Source of the DNA: SLQH01 sp964612995
Lineage (GTDB): Bacteria > Planctomycetota > UBA11346
Direction: 5' to 3'
NCBI GenBank assembly: GCA_964612995.1
Contig: CAZTGE010000003.1
Coordinates: 22,102-86,101, forward strand
Length of the DNA stretch: 64,000 bases
Made by a program: the position numbers and the translations under genes. Every line of letters starts with the position of its first letter. Positions within the stretch are counted from its first letter, which is position 1. Shown here piece by piece: positions 19,177-26,854 of the stretch. The notes under the pieces are model-generated. The model was not told where the DNA came from. It made no database searches and worked only from the letters and a program-made list of their open reading frames with translations.

Positions 19177-19355
19177 TAGCCCGCATCCCTCACGATACAA
19201 CTGCTGCAAAGCCGTATCGCACCGCCATTACAGGACTTCGCTCGGTCGGCGGATCCTCACGTAGCGCTGCTACGCTCCGGTTCGCCTCGATCGCGAAGCC
19301 CTGCATTGACAGCACGCTACGACTTTTCGCGACGTTGCTCATGAGGGATCCGGGC
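19177..19355. mobile_element. MITE-like element family A, copy 2
   Basis: 179 bp, inverted relative to copy 1 and in the same orientation as copy 3. The left end reads TAGCCCGCATCCCTCACGA and the right end CTCATGAGGGATCCGGGC. A small internal hairpin (CGTAGC/GCTACG, 19260-19274) lies near the centre. It sits between the kinase 3' end and the start of the phospholipid operon. Its left end carries TTGTAT which, read toward the operon, is 16 bp from TAGCAT. Confidence 0.85.
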
Positions 19356-19398
19356 TCGCGGCGTGGCCGGGAATGCCAGCCGGGGCCGGCCTCAGGGC

Positions 19399-22300
19399 TC
19401 AGGGCTCTGCGGGCGCCTGGGCCGCCGCTGCGTCGACGACATCGACCGCAAGTCGGAAACCGACGTGACGCAGCGGCACGCGTTCGTCGACGATGCGGTA
19501 GGCGTCGCAGCGGAAGCGGCGCGGATCGCGGTCGGTCCACGAGCCGCCGCGCAGCAGGTGGAAGTGGTCGCTGACCGTGGTCGCGACCAGCTCGGCGACC
19601 GACCCGGCCATGTCGTGGATCCCATGCACGGTGCGATCCTGCGGGAAGGATCCAACGGTCAGCTCGACCCGTTGGGCCGCAGCCGGTTTGCTCAGATGGG
19701 AATGGCAACGGTTGAGATCGCCGTAGTCGCCCCAGGGGTACGCGCGCCCATCGCCGCACTGGGCCGCGAGCAGCCATTCGCCCTCGTCGGGCAACCGCCA
19801 GGCGATGCCGTCGACCGTGCGTCGCCAGGCGATGTATCGCCGTACGTCGAGCATGCTCACCCCGGTGACCGGCCAACGTGGATCGCCGGCGATCCAGGTC
19901 CCCTCCTGGTCGGCATCGAGCGAGCGGACCATGTGGCGGAACTCCCAGGCATGCGAGGCGTACCACTCCAGATCGCGCCCGCGATCGTTGTCGGCGAAGC
20001 CGGGATACCACAGGCTGCGCATGGCGGCGTAATGCGGGCGCGGCACCAGGATCAGCGGCTCGGCACAACGCGGGTGATCGTCGGAAAGCCGGCGCTTCTC
20101 GAACCGCCAGAGATGATCCCGTACATCTTCGCGTACCGCTTCGGCATTGAGGAACGCGAGCCACTCGTCACAGGTGACCTCGAATCGTGCGAGGGCGAAG
20201 CCGGGGATCTCGCGCTCCAGCCCTTCGCCGTCGATGGCGATACCATCGGGGACGAACACCAGATCTGCGGGCAGATCTGGCTGCGGGGGCAAGGTCAGGG
20301 AATGGTGCTGGCCCGAGAGGAAGCGACGCGCGACCACCACCCCGTCGGTGGACGCGACGCGGTAGCGGCCGACGGGGATCTCGATCGTCTCGCCCGGGCT
20401 GGCCGACAGCGCCTCGGGGCGCTCTTCCGGCGCATCGAGCCGGCGCAGATGCAATGGTCGACCATCGGCAGGGACACTCACCGCGCAGCGCCCGGTGGCG
20501 TGAAGCCGGTGCGCTGCATCATCGTCGAAGAGCTGGCACAGTTTGGCCGCGGTCTGAGCTGCGGCGCGATCGCCGGAGCGCTGGGCGTCTTCGATCTGCC
20601 GGCGGTAGAAATCCGCCAGGCGACGGCGGACCGGCGGATAGTCGGGGGCGACGGTGTTGGCCGACTGGAGCAGGGCGACTTCCTGCGCCAGGGCGGCGCT
20701 GCGCTCCTGGCGCGCGGCATCGACCCGCGCCTGCAGCTCGGCGTGCCGCGCCTGCAAGGAGGCATCGCCACGCCCGGTGATCAACAACCGCGACAGCCGT
20801 GCCTGCTCGCGCGTGAGCGGACGCGCCCTGCCGCGCGCTGCAGCCGCGCTTTCGGCGAGCACGCTCGCCCGTGCGAGCAAGGTGCGCGCTTCGGCCTCGG
20901 CCCGCGCCCGCCGGCACGCACCCACCGCGCGTTCAAGCTCTTCGAGTTGTTCGTGATCCTCGGCGATCCCCCGCACCTGCGCCAACAGCTCGGCCGCCGC
21001 GTCTGCGTCCCCTTGCGCGAGTGCCGCGCGCAGACGCTCGATGATGCCGCGCGCCCGTTGGCTGCGCTCGCGCTGTTCGCGCAGCCGCTCCGCCTCGCGG
21101 GCGGCCAGGGTGTAGCGCTGGAGCACCTCGGTCGATCGCTCGAGCTGCGCCACCTCGAGCGAGGCCTTGACCAGCGATACCGCGTCGGCGAAGGCTCCCG
21201 CTCCGGCCTTGCGCTCGGCCTCCTCGAGCAGGTCGCGCGCGTGGTCCTCGTGTTCGAGCCGGCGCTGGGTCGCCACGCCGCGTTCGATGCGTTCCCGCAG
21301 CAGCGCGATGCGTTCGTCCTTGGGCACCAGCTGCTCGGCCAGCGTCAGCTGCCGGCTGGCCTCCTGCCAGGCGCCGGATTTCGCTTGGTGCTCGGCTCGG
21401 TGGAGGTGCTCCGCCGCCCGTCGCCGGCGCTCGCGTTGGGCCCGATCGCGCAGCAGGATGGTCACCTGGTCACGACGTTCGAGAACCGTGCTCGCGCGAA
21501 CCAGCTCGCTCGCGCTCCACGGAGACGACCCGTTCCAGCGTGCGCGTTCCTCTTCCGAAGCGGCCAGGGCCAGGGCCTGGGTCAGCTTCTCGCGCGCGGC
21601 CTCGAGGCCCGAGTGCCCGCCGGCCGCCTGCGCGGCGTCGGCCTCCTGCACCAGCCTCGCGGCATTGGCCATGCGTTCGGCGAACATGTCGCGGGCCTTC
21701 TCGCGCTGTAGCTGACGCTGCAACGCTCGTTCGGCCCGCTTTTGAGCCCGCGCAGCGCGCTCGTCGGCCGGGTCGTGCTCGCGGATCTTGACGTAGGTCT
21801 CGCGCGCCTCGGCGTGGTCGCGTTGCCGCTCTGCCTGGGCCGCTGCCTGCCACAGCCAGACGAGGTGGGCCCGCTCGCGCTGCAACCGCCAGGTGACCAC
21901 GCCGAACCAGGCGGCGAGGACCACCGCCGCAACCACCGCACCGGTGCGGACCTGGGCCCGATGGCGGGTGGTCCACCGCGAGATGCGCTCGAGCAGGGTC
22001 TCGTGGTGGGCGCTGACCGCGAGACCGGCGAGGTAGTTGTCGAGATCGGCCTTGAGTGCGGCCACGTCGCGGTAGCGGTCGTCGGCCTCCAACGCCATCG
22101 CCTTGTGGACGATGGCCACCAGCGGCCGCGGCACCCGCACCGGGATCGCGGGGTCGTCGAGCCGGCGCCAGTCGCCATGGGCGACCTGGCGCATGGTGCG
22201 ATCGGCGTCGCCGCGGCGGTAGGGCGAGGTCCCGGCGAGCAGCTCGTAGAGGACCACCCCCAGCGAGTAGACATCGCTGCGCACGTCGACCTCGGCGTTG

Positions 22301-23106
22301 CGACCGCAGGCCTGCTCCGGGCTCATGTAGGCCGGGGTGCCGACCGCGCTGCCGGCGTGGGTGCGGTATGCGTCGCTGTCAGTGTCGTTGCTGGCGCGCA
22401 GCGAGAGCACGTCGCTGCGGCCGGTGACCTTGGCCAGACCCCAGTCGACCACCAGCACCTCGCCGAAAGGCCCGATCATGATGTTGCCCGGCTTGACGTC
22501 GCGATGGATCACGCCACGCGAATGGGCGAACGCGAGCGCGTCGCAGGCCTTGTCGAACAGTTGGAGCAGGGCGTAGTATTCCCCGGGCCGCCCCGCCCGT
22601 TCCTGGGTGTAGTCGTGGAGGTTCTGCCCCTCTACCCGCTTCATGGTGTAGAACAGGGTGCCGTCGGCGAGCGCGTTGAGTTCGTGTACCGGAACGATCG
22701 AGGGGTGCTCGAGTTGGGCGGTGACCTGGGCCTCGTGGATGAAGCGGGCGATGTGCCGCTCGCCCGTGCGCAGGCTCTGCAGGGTCTTCAGGGCCACGCT
22801 ACGTCCGCAGTCGCGATCGTAGACGTCGAAGATGATCCCCTGGGCGCCGCGACCGAGCACTCCGCGCAGTTGGTAGCGCGGCTCACCTGGTTCGCCGATC
22901 AGTCCATCCTGCCATGTGCCGAGCATGTGCTCGAGGCTTTCGGCGCTCCCGGCGCCGCGGAAGCGCGTGACATCGGCGCCACGCGAACCATACGATCCAT
23001 CGTTCGGCGCAGCTCCGGGCTGTTCGAAGGCCTGGCTCTCCATCCGCCGGGTCCGCGAGGGGTCGTCGGGCGATCCGGTTGCGATCGACTCAGGCGACGA
23101 ATTCAT
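19399..23106 (-). CDS. Membrane Ser/Thr protein kinase with C-terminal FGE/SUMF1-like domain
   Basis: A 1235-residue fusion. Residues about 75-340 are a Hanks-type kinase: glycine loop GRGAQG, Lys107 (VALKTL), HRDVKPGN with catalytic Asp at 203, DWG at 221-223 in place of DFG, and GTPAYMSPEQA. One membrane helix follows (VVAAVVLAAWFGVVTW, about 400-415). Residues about 420-830 are a long charged coiled coil. The last 220 residues resemble the formylglycine-generating-enzyme fold (LPDEGEWLLAAQCGDG, YPWGDY, HDMAGSVAEL, LRGGSW), but the copper-binding cysteines are not evident, so it is likely a ligand-binding module. The start overlaps the Nudix-like gene by 17 bp; an internal ATG at 23043 is possible. 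Confidence 0.92.
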   Translation of the reverse strand: MNSSPESIATGSPDDPSRTRRMESQAFEQPGAAPNDGSYGSRGADVTRFRGAGSAESLEHMLGTWQDGLIGEPGEPRYQLRGVLGRGAQGIIFDVYDRDCGRSVALKTLQSLRTGERHIARFIHEAQVTAQLEHPSIVPVHELNALADGTLFYTMKRVEGQNLHDYTQERAGRPGEYYALLQLFDKACDALAFAHSRGVIHRDVKPGNIMIGPFGEVLVVDWGLAKVTGRSDVLSLRASNDTDSDAYRTHAGSAVGTPAYMSPEQACGRNAEVDVRSDVYSLGVVLYELLAGTSPYRRGDADRTMRQVAHGDWRRLDDPAIPVRVPRPLVAIVHKAMALEADDRYRDVAALKADLDNYLAGLAVSAHHETLLERISRWTTRHRAQVRTGAVVAAVVLAAWFGVVTWRLQRERAHLVWLWQAAAQAERQRDHAEARETYVKIREHDPADERAARAQKRAERALQRQLQREKARDMFAERMANAARLVQEADAAQAAGGHSGLEAAREKLTQALALAASEEERARWNGSSPWSASELVRASTVLERRDQVTILLRDRAQRERRRRAAEHLHRAEHQAKSGAWQEASRQLTLAEQLVPKDERIALLRERIERGVATQRRLEHEDHARDLLEEAERKAGAGAFADAVSLVKASLEVAQLERSTEVLQRYTLAAREAERLREQRERSQRARGIIERLRAALAQGDADAAAELLAQVRGIAEDHEQLEELERAVGACRRARAEAEARTLLARASVLAESAAAARGRARPLTREQARLSRLLITGRGDASLQARHAELQARVDAARQERSAALAQEVALLQSANTVAPDYPPVRRRLADFYRRQIEDAQRSGDRAAAQTAAKLCQLFDDDAAHRLHATGRCAVSVPADGRPLHLRRLDAPEERPEALSASPGETIEIPVGRYRVASTDGVVVARRFLSGQHHSLTLPPQPDLPADLVFVPDGIAIDGEGLEREIPGFALARFEVTCDEWLAFLNAEAVREDVRDHLWRFEKRRLSDDHPRCAEPLILVPRPHYAAMRSLWYPGFADNDRGRDLEWYASHAWEFRHMVRSLDADQEGTWIAGDPRWPVTGVSMLDVRRYIAWRRTVDGIAWRLPDEGEWLLAAQCGDGRAYPWGDYGDLNRCHSHLSKPAAAQRVELTVGSFPQDRTVHGIHDMAGSVAELVATTVSDHFHLLRGGSWTDRDPRRFRCDAYRIVDERVPLRHVGFRLAVDVVDAAAAQAPAEP

Positions 23107-23641
23107 CGCGGAACAACGCGCTGAGGGGATCGAGCGTCAGGTCGCCCAGCCGTGCGGTACCGACCCAACTGGTCTGCAGGGGTGCGGCGCAGCCTGGAGC
23201 GACCTGCACGGTATAGACCAGAAACAGGAACCCCGCCGCCTCCTCGAGTCGGTCCTCGTTGAGATACCCGAGCAGACGCAGGTCTTCTTCTTGCGTGCCG
23301 AGCAGGCGACGCGCGGCCAGGCGGGCGAATTCACGCAACCCACGCAGACCCGGCGCGAGCCTCTCCACTTCCGGCGGCACGGCGCAGGCGTGCAGGATCA
23401 CCCCATCTTCATGCACCAGCACCTGATCCTCGCGGTGGAGCACCAAGCCGATGCGCACCTCCTTGGTCTCGACATCTCCGGCGATCGCCTCGCGGGTCGC
23501 GAACCAGGACTCGTGCTCGATGCTCTCCAGCACCTCGAGTTGCACCTGGCGTTCCAGCCCGCTCACGGCCCACAGTTCTCGCCGGGGCATGGCCATCACC
23601 AGGGTCGGGCCATCTTCTGTGCTTGTCGCATCAACATCCAT
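23090..23641 (-). CDS. Nudix-like (COG4112-type) protein without an intact Nudix box
   Basis: A 183-residue protein. Its sequence order (LVMAMPRRELW near the N-terminus, EVRIGLVLHREDQVLVHEDG, RLLGYLNEDRLEEAAGFLFLVYTVQV, then the C-terminal helix) recalls the predicted NUDIX phosphoesterases of COG4112. The region that should carry the catalytic GX5EX7REUXEEXGU box reads LREFARLAARRLLGT and lacks the glutamates. I infer a non-catalytic sensor. Its 3' end overlaps the kinase start by 17 bp, so the two are coupled and may form a signalling pair. Family call is from memory of the motif pattern only. Mobile-element copy 3 ends 13 bp upstream of the start. Confidence 0.5.
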   Translation of the reverse strand: MDVDATSTEDGPTLVMAMPRRELWAVSGLERQVQLEVLESIEHESWFATREAIAGDVETKEVRIGLVLHREDQVLVHEDGVILHACAVPPEVERLAPGLRGLREFARLAARRLLGTQEEDLRLLGYLNEDRLEEAAGFLFLVYTVQVAPGCAAPLQTSWVGTARLGDLTLDPLSALFRDEFVA

Positions 23642-23654
23642 GGTGCGTTAATGC

Positions 23655-23833
23655 TAGAGCGCATCCCTCACGAGACAACTGCTGCAAAGCCGTATCGCAC
23701 CGCCACTACAGGACTTCGCTCGGTCGGCGGATCCTCACGTAGCGCTGCTACGCTCCGGTTCGCCTCGATCGCGAAGCCCTGCATTGACAGCACGCTACGA
23801 CTTTTCGCGACGTTGCTCATGAGGGATCCGGGC
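23655..23833. mobile_element. MITE-like element family A, copy 3
   Basis: 179 bp, nearly identical to copy 2 and in the same orientation, so copies 2 and 3 flank the kinase/Nudix-like operon as direct repeats. The left end (TAGAGCGCATCCCTCACGAG) lies 13 bp before the Nudix-like start codon and supplies TTGTCT, 16 bp from TAGCAT (23651-23656, read on the minus strand), the same geometry as copy 2. Confidence 0.85.
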
Positions 23834-24008
23834 CAGGCCGGTACCGCTGGCGTTCAATCGACCACGAAATCGGTCGCCACGCACGCCACCGACATCGACC
23901 GGCTTGTTGGTCGGGTTCATCAAAGATCCAAGACCGCGCCGGAAGAGAAGGTGTATCTGGCGAAAATGGCCCGCAGGACCGCCGAAAACGCCAGCGCAGC
24001 TGGCGGAG

Positions 24009-24069
24009 GAAGCCGGGGTGCGGCGAAGCCGCGAGGGGGCAGCGCCCCCTCTGCAAAAGCCCCGGCTTC
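24009..24069. repeat. Cloverleaf-like nested inverted repeat
   Basis: An outer stem GAAGCCGGGG (24009-24018) pairs with CCCCGGCTTC (24060-24069). Inside are two perfect hairpins: GCGGC-GAA-GCCGC (24020-24032) and GAGGGGGC-AGC-GCCCCCTC (24033-24051). The 314-bp stretch between element copy 3 and the gene at 24148 holds this structure and otherwise nothing I can identify. It could be a REP-type repeat or a structured leader. Confidence 0.65.
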
Positions 24070-24147
24070 TCTCACACGCACGGCCGATCGCGACGACGAC
24101 GGCCATGGCATGCGCGCCGCAGCGCCCATGATCGCATCGGGGAGAGC

Positions 24148-26820
24148 ATGAGTCGGATGGACCACGACGCCGTCACCACCGCCTGCAGCAAGTGCGGGAG
24201 TTTCATCGCTCCGGAGGAGTTCGAGCAGGGGCTGGCGGTCCGTATCGCCGGCGAACCGGTCTGCACTGCCTGTACCGACGCCTTGCCGACCCAGGTGAAG
24301 CTGCGCATCGAACGCCTGCGCGCGCAGCGCGGCCTCGACGCCACCGTCTATCGCTACCGTCATCCGGCGCATCCCGAGCTGGAGAGCTTCACCTTCACCA
24401 GCACCCATCAGCTCATGCGGCATCGTCGCGCGCGCAACCGTGGCGAGGACTTCACCGCCCCGATGATCGGTCCACGCTCGGCCGCTACGACGGCGAGCGC
24501 ACCCACCGCTGGCAGCGCACCCACCGCCAGGCGGTGGGGCGTCGGGGCCGGCATCGCCGCCGCCGCGGTCATCGCCGGCATCGCGTTGACCTTCACCCTC
24601 GGCGATGACGAGCATGCAGTCACTCCGGCCGTGCGTGCAGACTTCCCCGCCGACCCACAGCGCGCCTGGTCGCTCGCCGCCACCCGCCTGGACACCGGCG
24701 ACCCGCTACGCCGCTCAATCGCCGAGGAGCTCGCCCGCAGCCAGGAGCAGGCGCTCGACGCCGTCCGCAGCGCCCTGGCGACCGAGGATCCGGTCGCCGC
24801 ACGCGCAGCGCTCGCCAAGGTCGTCTACCCCGATCACGCCGATTTCGCCCGCCAGCACAAGCGCACCGCCCTGCTGGCCGATCGCATTGCCGACCTCGAG
24901 CGACGCCGGGCCCGGCTGGCCGAACGTCGCACGCGTGACACGGATTCGCGTGATGGCGCGCCGGAGCCACCGCCGCGCGGACCCACCGGCCCTGCCACGG
25001 CACCACCGCCCGAGACCGGGCAACCAGAACCCGCGCTCGCCGCAACCGATGCAGATCCGGTCGCGGCCGAAACGGCTGACGTCGGGATTGCAGCCGAACC
25101 AGAGTCGGAACCGGAAACAGAGCCGGAAACGGAAGCCGACGCCCAGGCCGCGACCGCTGCGCCAGACCCACCGCCGCCGGGGGCTCAATCACCGTCGCCG
25201 GTCGCTCCAGTGAAGATCGAACTCGCGGACCTGGTCGCTGACGACGATCAGGCCTGGAGTCGCGACGACCGTGGCGCCCGGCTCGAGGCCACCCTCGGCA
25301 GCCTCAGTCGTCAGCTCGCGCTGCCGCCCGGCGCCTACGTCCCCTGGGTCCAGCTCCGCGACACCAACGATTCGGGCTACCTGCTGGTCAGCGTCGCTGG
25401 AACCACTTTCGAACTGCCGGGCACGGTGCAGACCGGGCAGCGGGCGCGATGGCATCGCATCCCCGGTGCCGCGGTGGAAGTCGGCGACCAGGCGGTGCAA
25501 CTCGACGTGGTCGGGAGCAAGCCGGGGTGGAACGTGTTCCGCATCGTGTTGGCCGATCCGGGGACCGACCACGCGCCCAAAGGCATCGATGCGATCGCCT
25601 CGGCGACCTGGGCCGACGCGCCCGGCGAGGACGGACCGGCCGCTGCTGACGCACAGGCGGAAGTCACCGTCACCGTCTTCGAACCGGATCTGGAGGGCAG
25701 GTGGCAGGAACGCAACTACTACGATCCCCGCGATCTGGTACCCGCGAGCCTGCCCGGCAATTGCTCGCCACAGCTCTACGCCTCCGAAGACCGCCTGAAC
25801 ACCGGTCACACCCTGCATCTCGACCTCAGCGGGCGTGAACTCGCCGACGGCGGGCTGGTGCTGCTGCTCCATCCCATGCGCCTGGTGCGCAATTCTCTGC
25901 GTGCGACGCTCGTGGACACGGCCGGGCGGCGCCACAAGCTGCCGGATGTCATCTTCACCGCCGAGACACCCGCGTGGTCGCCCTATGTCATCGATCTGAG
26001 CACCATCCCCCTGCCGGAGGATCCACGTTCCGGATTCGATCCGCGCCAGCTCGCACGCCTGACCCTGACCGATGCGGTCGACGACATCTCGACCGCCTTC
26101 CTCCTCGGCAAGACGGTCGCCATCACCGGGCGCGCTCCGCAGCAAGAAGACCTCGATCTGCGCTTCCGCGCGCTGCGCGCCCCGGAGGCCGAGCACCTGG
26201 CCAAGTTGCTGCAGCACGTCTGGCAACGCCGCGCCACCGGCGTGCCCTGGCAGCAGGGCCTCGATCCGACCAAGGTCAAGTTGTTGGTCGGCGAACAGTT
26301 GTTCAAGGGCAGTTTCCAACGCGATCTCTACGACGGCCTCGAAGAACTCAACGACGAGCGCCCGCAGGACCGCTCGGTCGCCCCGCTGCAGATGGTCGAT
26401 GCCTGGCTCGACAAGACCTTCATCATCCCACCGGAGCTGATCGACAAGGCGCATCACCACATGATCGTGGTCGCCACCGGCGGCAAGGAGTTCGCGATCG
26501 GCCTCGACGTGCGTCGTGCACGCGAGAATTTCTGGCGCAAGATGATCATCGAAGCGATCAATAGCGGCGTGCTGCCGGTGGTGGCGCTGGGGCCGAACAA
26601 GACCCATGAACAGAGCGTGCCACAGGCACGCGAACTGTGGACCGATGTCCTGGCGATGGTCGAGGAGGACTTCCCGGGCGTGCCGGTCATCGACCTGCGG
26701 GTGGTGCCGGTGAGCGGATTCGAACGCTTCCCCCCGGGTTCCTCCGATCTCTGTACGGGTCTGCTGCTCGAGTCCTATGCCGAGCTCAAGACGCGCATCG
26801 AGATCCTGGGCGAACTCTGA
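24148..26820 (+). CDS. Membrane protein: zinc-ribbon N-terminus, Pro/Glu linker, SGNH-like C-domain
   Basis: An 890-residue protein with a GGGGAGAG ribosome-binding site. Residues 13-42 contain two cysteine pairs (CSKC, CTAC) that look like a zinc ribbon. One membrane helix lies at about 130-150 (GIAAAAVIAGIALTFTLG). A low-complexity Pro/Glu/Ala stretch (about 270-350) follows, then two beta-rich regions. The last 250 residues have an SGNH-hydrolase-like order (KVKLLVGEQLFKG, HHMIVVATGGKEF, GVLPVVALGPNKT), but neither the GDS serine nor the terminal DxxH dyad is preserved, so it is probably non-catalytic. The protein would face the periplasm with the zinc ribbon inside. Function unknown. Confidence 0.6.
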   Translation: MSRMDHDAVTTACSKCGSFIAPEEFEQGLAVRIAGEPVCTACTDALPTQVKLRIERLRAQRGLDATVYRYRHPAHPELESFTFTSTHQLMRHRRARNRGEDFTAPMIGPRSAATTASAPTAGSAPTARRWGVGAGIAAAAVIAGIALTFTLGDDEHAVTPAVRADFPADPQRAWSLAATRLDTGDPLRRSIAEELARSQEQALDAVRSALATEDPVAARAALAKVVYPDHADFARQHKRTALLADRIADLERRRARLAERRTRDTDSRDGAPEPPPRGPTGPATAPPPETGQPEPALAATDADPVAAETADVGIAAEPESEPETEPETEADAQAATAAPDPPPPGAQSPSPVAPVKIELADLVADDDQAWSRDDRGARLEATLGSLSRQLALPPGAYVPWVQLRDTNDSGYLLVSVAGTTFELPGTVQTGQRARWHRIPGAAVEVGDQAVQLDVVGSKPGWNVFRIVLADPGTDHAPKGIDAIASATWADAPGEDGPAAADAQAEVTVTVFEPDLEGRWQERNYYDPRDLVPASLPGNCSPQLYASEDRLNTGHTLHLDLSGRELADGGLVLLLHPMRLVRNSLRATLVDTAGRRHKLPDVIFTAETPAWSPYVIDLSTIPLPEDPRSGFDPRQLARLTLTDAVDDISTAFLLGKTVAITGRAPQQEDLDLRFRALRAPEAEHLAKLLQHVWQRRATGVPWQQGLDPTKVKLLVGEQLFKGSFQRDLYDGLEELNDERPQDRSVAPLQMVDAWLDKTFIIPPELIDKAHHHMIVVATGGKEFAIGLDVRRARENFWRKMIIEAINSGVLPVVALGPNKTHEQSVPQARELWTDVLAMVEEDFPGVPVIDLRVVPVSGFERFPPGSSDLCTGLLLESYAELKTRIEILGEL

Positions 26821-26854
26821 AGGCGCCGCGCGCGGCTCACGCAGCTGGCGTTGA

